In this document: positions 24,242 through 32,662 of the stretch, piece after piece | Numbering within the stretch: the stretch's first letter is position 1 | How the letters are laid out: each line of letters opens with the position of its first letter | Assembly (NCBI GenBank): GCA_023245565.1 | Contig: JAHFKB010000007.1 | Coordinates: forward strand, 1-34,380 | Reading direction: 5' to 3' | Source: an archaeon | GTDB taxonomy: Archaea > Nanobdellota > Nanobdellia > SCGC-AAA011-G17 > GW2011-AR18 | DNA: 34,380 nt | The notes under the pieces: generated by a model | What the model was told of the DNA's origin: nothing | The model's database searches: none | Seen by the model: the letters and a program-made list of their open reading frames with translations, nothing else | Made by a program: the position numbers and the translations under genes

Positions 24242-24672
24242 TTTTCTATTAAGTATTCACTAATCCATCCTTTGTATTTATTTTTTATCTCTTTAGGAAG
24301 TTCTTTATAAGATTTTATGAATTTTCTGCAATTTGGACTTTTACAATTGCATTCCACTTCATGTTTGTGTCCTATTGTTGTTGAATAATCTATTAATATT
24401 TCTTCACCTAGTTTAATATTTTTCATTGCTGTAATTTTGTTTAGATTTTTTATTCCACAATTTGGATCACATGAATGATTTAAAAATTCTCCTGGATTAT
24501 TTTTATCTGGATTTATAAATTTATTTTTCCCAATTTGTAAACTTTTATAATTAGCTTTTGACCAATTTATTATATTCCCTGAAAAAGTAAAAACTAATTT
24601 GTTTTTTTTAAATTTCTTATTTGCAAAAATACCACTACCTTCTTTTTCTGAATTTTTAATTATCCAATTCAT
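24238..24672 (-). CDS. SET-domain protein lysine methyltransferase
   Basis: 144 residues, a minimal SET domain with post-SET Cys cluster. GSGIFA (12-17) is the SAM-binding start, FLNHSCDPNC (63-72) the NHS catalytic and SAM loop and GEEILIDYS (89-97) the Tyr-containing end. CNCKSPNC (108-115) resembles the post-SET zinc site together with Cys72. Would transfer methyl groups from SAM to lysine of a protein such as a chromatin or ribosomal protein. It is embedded between two glycosyltransferase genes with overlaps on both sides (17 and 4 bases), an odd context. Confidence 0.88.
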   Translation of the reverse strand: MNWIIKNSEKEGSGIFANKKFKKNKLVFTFSGNIINWSKANYKSLQIGKNKFINPDKNNPGEFLNHSCDPNCGIKNLNKITAMKNIKLGEEILIDYSTTIGHKHEVECNCKSPNCRKFIKSYKELPKEIKNKYKGWISEYLIEK

Positions 24673-25810
24673 TGTAAATCCTGTTTAGTTTTTTAGATAT
24701 TTTATCCCATGTAAATTGTTTTGCTTTTTCAATATTTGTTTTTTGCATTTTTTCTCTTATATTTTTATTTTTTATTAAGTAAGATATATGGTCTTTTAAT
24801 TTTTTAGTATTATTAAAATTATATAGTAAACCATTATTTTTACTTATTAAGAATTTTCCACCTTCTGTATTTGTAGATATTATTGCATTACCTTTAGCCA
24901 TTGCTTCTAAAATTGTTATTCCAAAAGCTTCCCATTCGCTTGGCATTATATATATTTCAGATAATTGAAGTATTGAATCTCTATCCTCATCATTACAATT
25001 AGTTAAAAATAATATATTTTTTTCTAATTTTAGTTTTTTTGTTTTTTCTAATAGTATTTTATAATATCCTGCATCTTCTCCTATTGCTATAAATAATATC
25101 TTTTTATTTCTATTTATTATTTCTGGTAGAACTTCTATTATATTTTGTACTCCTTTGTATTCGTGTAATCTTCCTATATAGGATAAAATAAAGCGATCTT
25201 CTAAATTGTATTTTTTAATTACTTTATTTGTATTTAATTTTTTAAATATCTCTTTTTTTATCCCATTTGGAACATAAAATATTTTATTTTTATTAAAACC
25301 ATAGTCTTTTCTTAACCAAGAATCTTGGAATGTATTTACTTCAATTACTGCGTTATATACTTTGTTTGTTAATATTATTAAATTATTTACAATTGATCTC
25401 AAGAATTTCTGCCATAAAGGATAAGATTTAAGTGTCATGAATGGGCCATGAGGAGTTATTACAAATCTTGTTTTTCGAGAAAATAATTTTTTTATTAAAA
25501 TACAAAAATCATGCCATAAAAAACCTAAAGAATTTACATGTATTATGTCTAGGTCATATTTTAATAAATTTGTTAATAAAGATGGATAAAATGCAACATA
25601 ATATTTAAATCTAAATAATGTTTTAGATCTATGGATAAATATATTTCCTAACTTTTCTTCTTTTTTCTCAATTATTTTATTATTTTTTCTATCAGAACTA
25701 AATATATGTATTTCATGATTCTTTGATAGTTCTTTTGCAAGATTTAATATGTTTACTTCAACCCCTCCCGGGAAAGGATAAAAATAAGTAGTGACTATGC
25801 CTATTTTCAT
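24656..25810 (-). CDS. Glycosyltransferase family 4 (GT-B fold)
   Basis: 384 residues. N-terminal TTYFYPFPGGVEVN acceptor loop, donor-binding YIGRLHEYKG (211-220) and an intact EX7E site (Glu294 and Glu302 in SEWEAFGITILEAMAKG). Adds a sugar from a nucleotide donor to a lipid-linked acceptor in the cytosol. Close in type to the GT4 at 8564. Its start overlaps the stop of a small open frame at 25807-25923 and its end overlaps the SET start by 17 bases, so it is part of one operon. Confidence 0.92.
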   Translation of the reverse strand: MKIGIVTTYFYPFPGGVEVNILNLAKELSKNHEIHIFSSDRKNNKIIEKKEEKLGNIFIHRSKTLFRFKYYVAFYPSLLTNLLKYDLDIIHVNSLGFLWHDFCILIKKLFSRKTRFVITPHGPFMTLKSYPLWQKFLRSIVNNLIILTNKVYNAVIEVNTFQDSWLRKDYGFNKNKIFYVPNGIKKEIFKKLNTNKVIKKYNLEDRFILSYIGRLHEYKGVQNIIEVLPEIINRNKKILFIAIGEDAGYYKILLEKTKKLKLEKNILFLTNCNDEDRDSILQLSEIYIMPSEWEAFGITILEAMAKGNAIISTNTEGGKFLISKNNGLLYNFNNTKKLKDHISYLIKNKNIREKMQKTNIEKAKQFTWDKISKKLNRIYNELDN

Positions 25811-25923
25811 AGAACTTTATCTAAATAATCATTTATTATATTTGTGATTTTATTGTTCATCTTTTTATTTGTAATTAACTCTTTTAGAATTTTTTCTCTG
25901 TTATCTGTACTATTACTCCATAT
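25807..25923 (-). pseudogene. Possible 3' remnant of a lost gene, or very small ORF
   Basis: On the minus strand an open frame runs 38 codons (25923 to 25810) to a TGA at 25809-25807 that overlaps the ATG of the GT4 gene by ATGA. The translation is IWSNSTDNREKILKELITNK followed by a short helical tail ending in DKVL. An ATG inside it (25858-25860) gives only a 17-residue ORF. The ATGA coupling and the AT-rich codons suggest the end of a former coding gene whose 5' part was replaced by the methyltransferase gene, which overlaps it by about 40 bases in another frame. Alternatively, chance. Confidence 0.35.
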
Positions 25924-26525
25924 CTATAATAATAAAATATCTTCTTAAGATCTACCCTGTTGTCTATCAAAGCATTAAGTCTTTTTTGTGTGAAAAATTT
26001 CTGTTTTGTCCAAGGCCATAATTTTCTTAGTAGTTTAGGCCTAGTTATTATATACCAGAGTTTGTGAAATGAAAAAGTTGCAGGGACGATGGTTATTATA
26101 TACCCATTTTTTTTAGTTGTCCTTATTGCTTCATTCATTATCCCCTGCGGGTTATCGAAATGCTCTAAAAGTCCCTGACTCCATACAATGTCAAATGAGT
26201 TGTCTTTAAATGGTATGTGAAAGCAGTCTCCCTTTACGAATTTTGCATTTTTTACATTGAGTTTTTTTGCGTTTAACTTTGATAGACTCAGTGCTTCATT
26301 TGATGTATCTAATCCAGTAAATTGTTTTATCTTAGGGGCAATGTATAATGAAGTTGTGCTTGAACCACATCCAAGTTCAAGAATTTTTGTATTTTTATTA
26401 ATATAAGGCTGGAACACTTTTTTATATAAAGATTCTGTAAAGATCTGCCTCATATTGTCTAATATTTTCATTAGAATTGACTTTGACTTCCATACTTGGT
26501 CCCAGTCTTGTGCAGTAACTTTCAT
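25884..26525 (-). CDS. Class I SAM-dependent methyltransferase
   Basis: 213 residues. Motif I ILELGCGSSTTS (48-59), then an acidic residue in FTGLDTSNEAL (motif II) and DIVWSQGLLEHFDNPQ as motif IV-V. It belongs to the ubiE/Methyltransf_11 group. Base composition is slightly richer in G and C than the adjoining GT4 gene. It overlaps the upstream GT2 gene by four bases (ATGA). The C-terminus lies at the point where composition changes, so it may have lost a few residues in recombination, but the Rossmann core is complete. Substrate unknown, likely a sugar or lipid intermediate. Confidence 0.85.
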   Translation of the reverse strand: MKVTAQDWDQVWKSKSILMKILDNMRQIFTESLYKKVFQPYINKNTKILELGCGSSTTSLYIAPKIKQFTGLDTSNEALSLSKLNAKKLNVKNAKFVKGDCFHIPFKDNSFDIVWSQGLLEHFDNPQGIMNEAIRTTKKNGYIITIVPATFSFHKLWYIITRPKLLRKLWPWTKQKFFTQKRLNALIDNRVDLKKIFYYYRYGVIVQITEKKF

Positions 26526-27205
26526 GAGAATAGTGATTTTAGATAATAATAAATCACTTTACCTCCAAGTTTTGATTTTCCCTTACTTCTTAATCCAAAG
26601 TCATAATAGACTCCAGTTGTACTGATGTTTCTCATATTTTTTAATAAGTCAAATAATACTTTGTAACCATGCATCTGAAATGATTTTTTATTTTTGTTTA
26701 TTATACTTACTGCTTTTTTTCTGTCCATCCCAAAAAAGCCAGACATTATGTCTTTGCAGTTAACTTTATGTATCACCAATTTTAAATTTCCTAATAATAT
26801 TGCAGATTTTGAAATCATTTTTCTATGCCAAGGCCATGGAACAATAACTTTTCTTCTTATACCAACAACAATGTCTGATCCATTCTCTAAAGCTAATGAT
26901 ATCTCTCTTATTTTTTCAGGAGGATGCTGCAAATCTCCATCTATGACAATAAAAAATTTTGTTTTTGTATAAAGTATTCCATCAATAACACTTGCAGTAA
27001 GTCCCTTTATCTTTTCTTTTTTTCTATCAAGGAAATAAGTGCCGGGATATTTTTTTACAATATTTTTTGTTTTGTCTTTTGAACCATCATCTGATACAAT
27101 AATTTTTATTCCTGGATAATTTTTCGTTATTATACCAAGAACTTTTCCTATGTTCTTTTCTTCGTTTAATGTTGGAATTATTATTGTGAATTTTTTATAT
27201 TTCAA
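26522..27205 (-). CDS. GT2, dolichyl-phosphate mannose synthase type
   Basis: 227 residues, soluble catalytic domain only. Motifs: IIIPTLNEEKNIG (8-20), SDDGSKDKT (38-46) and the metal-binding DGDLQHPPEK, the DPM1 signature. Would make dolichyl-phosphate-mannose (or another hexose) for GT-C enzymes. Overlaps the downstream methyltransferase by four bases and follows the GT39 gene by 54 bases. The four GT2 enzymes in the window likely make several distinct lipid-phosphate sugars. Confidence 0.9.
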   Translation of the reverse strand: MKYKKFTIIIPTLNEEKNIGKVLGIITKNYPGIKIIVSDDGSKDKTKNIVKKYPGTYFLDRKKEKIKGLTASVIDGILYTKTKFFIVIDGDLQHPPEKIREISLALENGSDIVVGIRRKVIVPWPWHRKMISKSAILLGNLKLVIHKVNCKDIMSGFFGMDRKKAVSIINKNKKSFQMHGYKVLFDLLKNMRNISTTGVYYDFGLRSKGKSKLGGKVIYYYLKSLFS

Positions 27206-27259
27206 GTTTCAGCCTCTAAAAATTTTGTAATATTGATATTTATAAATCTGTTGCAATTC

Positions 27260-28366
27260 CTATACAGCAAAATTAATTGTCCAGTGATGCTGAGTGACAA
27301 TAGAATAGTAATGGAATAATACAGTCAACCATAGAATGATTATTATTAATAGCAATATTTTTCCAATAATAGTCTCGTGATTTTTACCTATAAATAAAAC
27401 ATATAATGGCAATAAAAATGATACATATTTGAAAGAATATATGGGGAAAAATAATGTTAATATTATTAATAATAAAATTGGTAAAATAAAATTTGTAAGA
27501 ATGAAAATAGTTTTTCTTCTGTCTTCCTTCCAAAATCTCATTATCCCTATTAAAAATACTAAGAACACTATTGGTGCAGTTATGATTAAGTATGGTGCAA
27601 TTTTTGGTGTTGAAGAAATATCTAACATTGTAGAAAATTTATATATTGGATAGAGTGCAGTTTGAAGTGTAACTTTACTGCCTGTTACAAGATTGCCTTG
27701 AGGGAGTAAATAATTATATTGACTTATAAAATAGGGAATTAATGGAAGTAATAAAATTAAAGCGATTGTTCCAAAAATGAAAAAACTTTTTATTATTTCT
27801 TTATTCTTTCTATTTTCTATTAAGAACCATATTAATTGTGTTAAAACAAAAGTACCAGAAAGGTAATGCAGATATATTGAAATCACGTAAATTATAAATA
27901 AATATATTAGGTACTTTTTTTCTTTTGTTTCTCTTAATTTAATAAATATAATCAGTGATAGTATGTAGACTAACATTAGTAATATGTAAACTCTGATATG
28001 TTGAGAGAATAATACATGCATTGGATTTATACTTAACAAAAAAGCAGAAACCAAAGCTGTTTTCTTATTTGTTAATTTTGAGACAAGAATATAAAATAAT
28101 ATTATGTTTAATAACCCTATTATTACCATAAATGTTTTTAATACTAATATGGACTTTGTTAAAGCTAATAAAATTCCTAATAAAAAAAAGAATAAAGGGG
28201 GATTGCCAAATTCACTCATATATGTAGGCCCTTTTTCTATAATTACTCTTGCATTATTTATGCTAGCACTTTCATCTGTGCCATAAGCTTTATCGTATAG
28301 GTGGATTGATCTGAGGAGTATTGTGATAATTAATATTATCATTAAAATTTTAATTTCTTTCTTCAT
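27260..28366 (-). CDS. GT39-like membrane glycosyltransferase
   Basis: 368 residues, shorter than typical ArnT/PMT proteins (about 500). About 9-10 helices. First-loop acidic pair Asp31-Glu32 in KAYGTDESASI matches the GT-C active site, and SINPMHVLFSQHIRVYILL is a typical GT39 segment. It lacks the large C-terminal soluble cap. First gene of the operon that continues to 23360. It would use the lipid-phosphate sugar made by the DPM-like enzyme just downstream in the same operon. Confidence 0.82.
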   Translation of the reverse strand: MKKEIKILMIILIITILLRSIHLYDKAYGTDESASINNARVIIEKGPTYMSEFGNPPLFFFLLGILLALTKSILVLKTFMVIIGLLNIILFYILVSKLTNKKTALVSAFLLSINPMHVLFSQHIRVYILLMLVYILSLIIFIKLRETKEKKYLIYLFIIYVISIYLHYLSGTFVLTQLIWFLIENRKNKEIIKSFFIFGTIALILLLPLIPYFISQYNYLLPQGNLVTGSKVTLQTALYPIYKFSTMLDISSTPKIAPYLIITAPIVFLVFLIGIMRFWKEDRRKTIFILTNFILPILLLIILTLFFPIYSFKYVSFLLPLYVLFIGKNHETIIGKILLLIIIILWLTVLFHYYSIVTQHHWTINFAV

Positions 28367-28489
28367 TATATTTATCGCAGGCCAATATCGATTAATAAAT
28401 TTTATCTTTTTATATTAATTTTAATGATTTTTTCTATAATTTATTGTGTTATTTTAAATATCTTGAATAGAGCTCAAATTCACAAAAGT

Positions 28490-28499
28490 CTTATATACC
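28490..28499 (+). promoter_or_regulatory. TATA box that decides the radical SAM start
   Basis: The sequence cttatatacc is centred about 26 bases before the ATG at 28520, the distance for a leaderless archaeal transcript. An ATG at 28424 lies upstream of this box and would add 32 hydrophobic residues not expected in the family, so the later start is favoured. Confidence 0.55.
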
Positions 28500-28519
28500 A
28501 TTTTGATTATTGTAATCTT

Positions 28520-29962
28520 ATGAAGATATGTTTTGTAATGCCGCCGATGGCTAGCGGTTACTGGAAAAAATTAGGTAAAAAAGTTGGTCCTCAGTCTGAG
28601 CCTTTAAGTTTATGTTATATAGCTTCATATTTAAATTCTAAAGGTTATAAGGCAGATATAATAGATTGTATAGCAGAAGATTTAACAGAAGAAGAAATAG
28701 AACAAAGGTTAAGAGAGGGAAAATATGATATTGTTGGTGTAACTATGCTTACTTTAATGTATACTCAGGCATTAAATGTGTGTAAAATTGTTAAGAAGAT
28801 TAATCCAAAAACTTATGTAGTAATAGGTGGTCCACACCCAACAATTGCAGCTTCTGCGACATTGCAAAATGAAAAGGATATAGATTTTGCAGTTATTGGT
28901 GAAGCTGAAATAACATTTTATGAACTTTTAAAAGCATTAGATGGGGAAATAAAACTTAGTGCTGTAGATGGTTTAGCTTATAAAACAAATGATGGCAAAG
29001 TGATGTTAAATAATCAAAGAAAGCTGATTGACGATTTAGATATATTACCCATGCCAGATAGAAGTCTATTAAAAATGGAACTTTATAGGCCTTCTGTTTC
29101 TTATTACAAAAGATTACCAGCATACATAATATTAACAACTCGTGGTTGTCCTTATAGGTGCACTTTCTGCTCTAAAGTCTTTGATAAGAAATATAGACAG
29201 AATTCTGTTGAATATACAATAAAAGAAATGAAGTATTTAATGGAAGAATTTGGTGCAAAAGAAATAGTTTTTAGAGATGATACTTTTACAATGAAATTTC
29301 CTTGGGTTACTGAATTTTGTAATAAACTTATTGAAGAAGGCCTTAATAAAAAAATTAGATGGAGTTGTATGACTCGTGTAAATCTAGTTAACTTAGAAAT
29401 GCTTAAACTAATGAAAAAAGCTGGATGTTGGGGAATTCATTTTGGAGTTGAATCTGGAAATCAAAGACTATTAAATTTAATAAAGAAAGACGTTACTGTA
29501 CAACAAATTAAAGATGCTTTTAAGTGGTGTAAAGAAGCAGGAGTAGAGACTAGGGCCTTTATGATGCTTGGGCTTCCTACAGAAACTAAAGAGGAAAGTC
29601 TTGAAACCATAAGATTTGCAAAAGAACTTGATCCTGATTGGGCTCAGTTTACTATTACTACTCCTTATCCAGGAACAGAACTTTATAAACAAGCTAATGA
29701 ACATGGTGAACTTAAATCTATTGACTGGAATAACTATCAAACATGGGCAGGATTTTCTGAAAATGATTTGGTCTGGACCACAAATGGTAGAGAATCTTCA
29801 GAGCTTAAAGCGTTGCAGAGAAAGGCATTAAGGGAATTTTATTTCAGACCTAAATTTATATTAAAGAAATTAGTTCATATAGATAATCTGCCAATATTTA
29901 GAAAATATGTTTTAGGAGCATGGGCACTTCTAACAACTGGAGAAGGCAGAGCTATGGAATAA
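28520..29962 (+). CDS. B12-binding-domain radical SAM enzyme
   Basis: 480 residues from the ATG at 28520. Residues 1-150 form a B12-binding Rossmann domain (PPMASGYW near 6-13, then VIGGPHPT); residues about 195-400 form the radical SAM barrel with CPYRCTFC (Cys210, Cys214, Cys217) binding the 4Fe4S cluster. The C-terminal part holds TTPYPGTELYKQA. Members of this class perform radical C-methylation or ring rearrangement of lipids, tetrapyrroles and natural products; some archaeal relatives act on membrane lipids. It stands alone, between two GT39 genes on the minus strand, which may hint at a glycolipid or lipid substrate. Confidence 0.9.
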   Translation: MKICFVMPPMASGYWKKLGKKVGPQSEPLSLCYIASYLNSKGYKADIIDCIAEDLTEEEIEQRLREGKYDIVGVTMLTLMYTQALNVCKIVKKINPKTYVVIGGPHPTIAASATLQNEKDIDFAVIGEAEITFYELLKALDGEIKLSAVDGLAYKTNDGKVMLNNQRKLIDDLDILPMPDRSLLKMELYRPSVSYYKRLPAYIILTTRGCPYRCTFCSKVFDKKYRQNSVEYTIKEMKYLMEEFGAKEIVFRDDTFTMKFPWVTEFCNKLIEEGLNKKIRWSCMTRVNLVNLEMLKLMKKAGCWGIHFGVESGNQRLLNLIKKDVTVQQIKDAFKWCKEAGVETRAFMMLGLPTETKEESLETIRFAKELDPDWAQFTITTPYPGTELYKQANEHGELKSIDWNNYQTWAGFSENDLVWTTNGRESSELKALQRKALREFYFRPKFILKKLVHIDNLPIFRKYVLGAWALLTTGEGRAME

Positions 29963-29979
29963 TTTTTGTAGATAATTTT

Positions 29980-31542
29980 TTATATTATTTCATATATAAA
30001 AGCTTGATTTTTGAAATTCTTAACTTCCTTTAATGGAAGACTTTTATATATCTGACATATATATTGATCTTTTGTAATCTCTTCTTTATGTATAATTAAG
30101 ATTTTTGATTTTAATATAGCTTTAAAATATTCTTCATTACATCTTGATTCTTGCAATATTACAATTGGGATTTTTTCTCCTTTATAAAATACTAAAGTAT
30201 TTAGTGAACTAGTCATTACGGGTGGGTTGTTTCTTGAATTTAATTCATTTAATATTGAATCTGGTATTTCTTTATCAAAATTATTTTCGTAAAATCTTTT
30301 TCCCAAACCTAAGTTACTATATTCCCAAGTGCTATATGGAAAATTTGGAATTACTTGAACTATATTTATTATTAAAATTAAAATGAAAACGTATTTCAGT
30401 ACTTTGTATTTACTTATTAATTTTGATATTATTAATCCTGCTAATAAGAAAACTGAAGCGTAAAAAGTTATATTGTACATATGTCCCGAGCCTAATCGTG
30501 TTAATCCTATGCCAAAAAAACTTACAGCTAAAAATATTATCAAAACTGATTTTATATCTTTATTTTTTGTAAAATTAAGGAGGTTTACCAGTCCGCTTTC
30601 TTTATCAGATTTATTTTTATTTATTAAATAATAAATGAAACTTATCACTATTAAGATAAATGTTAATGAAAATATGTAAGAATTTCTTGTTAATGCAAAA
30701 ACTATCATTGATGGAAAAGTAAATCCAAGTAATTGGAATGGTGATTCTGCTTGTAGGTGTTGCTGAGCAAATGCTTTTGCTTCTGAAGGGTATGTATAAT
30801 AAAATACAAATAAAAATGAGGCAATTATTAAACCTGTTACTATTAGATTTTCTTTTAATTTATTTTTTTCCCTATTAATGAAGAATTGAGAAATAATTAA
30901 TGTAGGTATAATAAATAATGGATCAAAATTTCTTGATCCTATTGCAAATGTCATTACTAAGATTGTCATTCCTAAGTATAACCATTTTTTATCTTCTGAT
31001 TTTTCAGACAGATACTTTATGTAAAAAAATAAAGTTCCCAAAACTAAAGATATTGAGATAATTTTCATTAATATTTCATGTCTGCTGTAAGCGATCATGT
31101 CTGGAGATATTGCCATAATGGCTGCACCCCATAATGCTGCTTCTTTATTAAATAATTTCTTCATAATTAAGTAAATGAATAAAATTGCTAAAGATCCTAA
31201 AATTGCATTCATTATTCTTATTGCTACATAATTTTTAGTTACTGCCTCATATCCAATAAAAGCCCAAGTAAACATATTTGGACCTAAAGCATTAATTGGT
31301 GCATAATTTGCTGAAATAAAATTTACTGGAAGAGCAACTAACCATTTTCCTAAACCTGGGTGTTCTTGAAAGTACATTATTCCAGATTTTAGATCTTGGC
31401 TGTGAATTTTTATTGCGCTAACAAAAGAATATTGTTCATCAGACCATATATATTCACTTGGTAAACCATAGAATCTTAGGAATATGCCTAATAATATTAA
31501 TAAAATTAACATATAATTAACTATATTTTCTTTTTTAATCAT
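29980..31542 (-). CDS. GT39/PMT-like membrane glycosyltransferase
   Basis: 520 residues, about 11-12 helices. First-loop acidic pair Asp35-Glu36 in YIWSDEQYSF is the GT-C site. FQEHPGLGKWLVALP is a strongly conserved ArnT/PMT segment. Would transfer a sugar from a polyprenyl-phosphate donor on the outer face. It is a single minus-strand gene, 17 bases from the radical SAM stop. It is the fourth GT39/GT-C-like protein besides AglB in this window. Confidence 0.85.
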   Translation of the reverse strand: MIKKENIVNYMLILLILLGIFLRFYGLPSEYIWSDEQYSFVSAIKIHSQDLKSGIMYFQEHPGLGKWLVALPVNFISANYAPINALGPNMFTWAFIGYEAVTKNYVAIRIMNAILGSLAILFIYLIMKKLFNKEAALWGAAIMAISPDMIAYSRHEILMKIISISLVLGTLFFYIKYLSEKSEDKKWLYLGMTILVMTFAIGSRNFDPLFIIPTLIISQFFINREKNKLKENLIVTGLIIASFLFVFYYTYPSEAKAFAQQHLQAESPFQLLGFTFPSMIVFALTRNSYIFSLTFILIVISFIYYLINKNKSDKESGLVNLLNFTKNKDIKSVLIIFLAVSFFGIGLTRLGSGHMYNITFYASVFLLAGLIISKLISKYKVLKYVFILILIINIVQVIPNFPYSTWEYSNLGLGKRFYENNFDKEIPDSILNELNSRNNPPVMTSSLNTLVFYKGEKIPIVILQESRCNEEYFKAILKSKILIIHKEEITKDQYICQIYKSLPLKEVKNFKNQAFIYEII

Positions 31543-31562
31543 GATCTTAACTTAATAGAAAG

Positions 31563-31586
31563 CCTTAATAAAATTATCTATATATC
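31563..31586 (+). promoter_or_regulatory. Candidate promoter of the DUF362 gene
   Basis: ccttaataaa (31563-31572) is centred about 27 bases before the ATG at 31595 and ctatatatc (31578-31586) lies closer. Either could be the TATA box; the spacing favours the first. Confidence 0.35.
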
Positions 31587-31594
31587 TTAAAATT

Positions 31595-32662
31595 ATGGTT
31601 AGCAAAGTTTATGTTTTAAAAACTAAACCAGAGAATGTTATTAAAGATTATTCAAAATTATTAGAAATCTCTAATTATAAAAAATATATTTCTAAAGATA
31701 TTAATACAATTTTGAAACTTAATTTATCTTGGAGTAAATATTTTCCTTCATGCAGCACAGAACCATGGCAACTCGAAGGTGTAGTAAATAAACTTAAAAA
31801 AGATGGATATAAAAAATTAATTCCTGTTGAAAATAGAACTGTAGTTACTGATGTCTGGAAAGGTGCTGCAGGAAATAAGTGGCTTCCAATATTAAAAAAA
31901 TATAATTTAAAGTATAATCCGTTAACTGAAACTGAATGGGTAAGTTATAAACCTAAACATGATATGCTTGCGATGGATAAAATTTTTAGTGAAGGGCATA
32001 AAATTCCTAAAATATTTATTGGATCTAATGTTATACATTTGCCTTCTGTTAAAACACATGGGCATACATCGATGACTGGTGCTATGAAAAATGCATTTGG
32101 TGGTTTAATTACAGAAAAAAGACATCATTGTCATAAAATGATACATGAAGTTTTAGTTGATTTATTGCAAATTCAAAAAGAGATTCATAAAGGTATATTT
32201 GCAGTTATGGATGGAACTGTTTGCGGTGATGGTAATGGTCCAAGAACAATGATACCAAAAATAAAAAATTATATATTAGCTAGTTCTGATCAAGTTGCTA
32301 TTGATGCCATATCTGCTAAAATGATGGGCTTTGACCCTATGAAAATTAAATTTATTAAAATTGCTCATGATAAAGGATTAGGCAATGGAGATATTGATCA
32401 AATAGATATTGTTGGAGAAAATATAACAAATGTAAATTTCGGGTTTAGTACTGGTAAAAGTCCTGTTATATTTTTTGATCAATTATTTAGAAAAGGAAGC
32501 TTTAATTTTTTAGAACCTTTATTATTTCATACTGGGCTGTTTAATTTATGTATTTTTGGAAGTGAATTTTATCATGATTTCTTGTGGTACAATACTATAG
32601 GTAAATATAGAATAAATAAATTTAAACAGACTGACTGGGGTAAATTATTTGATAAGTACTAA
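31595..32662 (+). CDS. DUF362-family protein
   Basis: 355 residues. The family signature is visible as LPSVKTHGHTSMTGAMKNAFGG (about 149-170, quoted here in two parts: LPSVKTHGHTSM and TGAMKNAFGG). There is also a Cys-containing SCSTEPWQLEGVV start (52-64) and VDLLQIQKEI followed by MDGTVCGDGNGP. The usual C-terminal ferredoxin part of some members is absent. DUF362 proteins are uncharacterised redox-related or metal-binding proteins in many archaea and bacteria. The 3' end overlaps the convergent UbiA gene by 41 bases. Confidence 0.85.
   Translation: MVSKVYVLKTKPENVIKDYSKLLEISNYKKYISKDINTILKLNLSWSKYFPSCSTEPWQLEGVVNKLKKDGYKKLIPVENRTVVTDVWKGAAGNKWLPILKKYNLKYNPLTETEWVSYKPKHDMLAMDKIFSEGHKIPKIFIGSNVIHLPSVKTHGHTSMTGAMKNAFGGLITEKRHHCHKMIHEVLVDLLQIQKEIHKGIFAVMDGTVCGDGNGPRTMIPKIKNYILASSDQVAIDAISAKMMGFDPMKIKFIKIAHDKGLGNGDIDQIDIVGENITNVNFGFSTGKSPVIFFDQLFRKGSFNFLEPLLFHTGLFNLCIFGSEFYHDFLWYNTIGKYRINKFKQTDWGKLFDKY

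Noticed and set aside
26694..26972. Plus-strand frame opposite the DPM-like GT2
   Set aside because: Shadow frame; the minus-strand gene has clear catalytic motifs.
28424..28519. Extended N-terminus of the radical SAM protein starting at 28424
   Set aside because: The added residues are hydrophobic and unlike the family, and the TATA box at 28490-28499 lies inside them.
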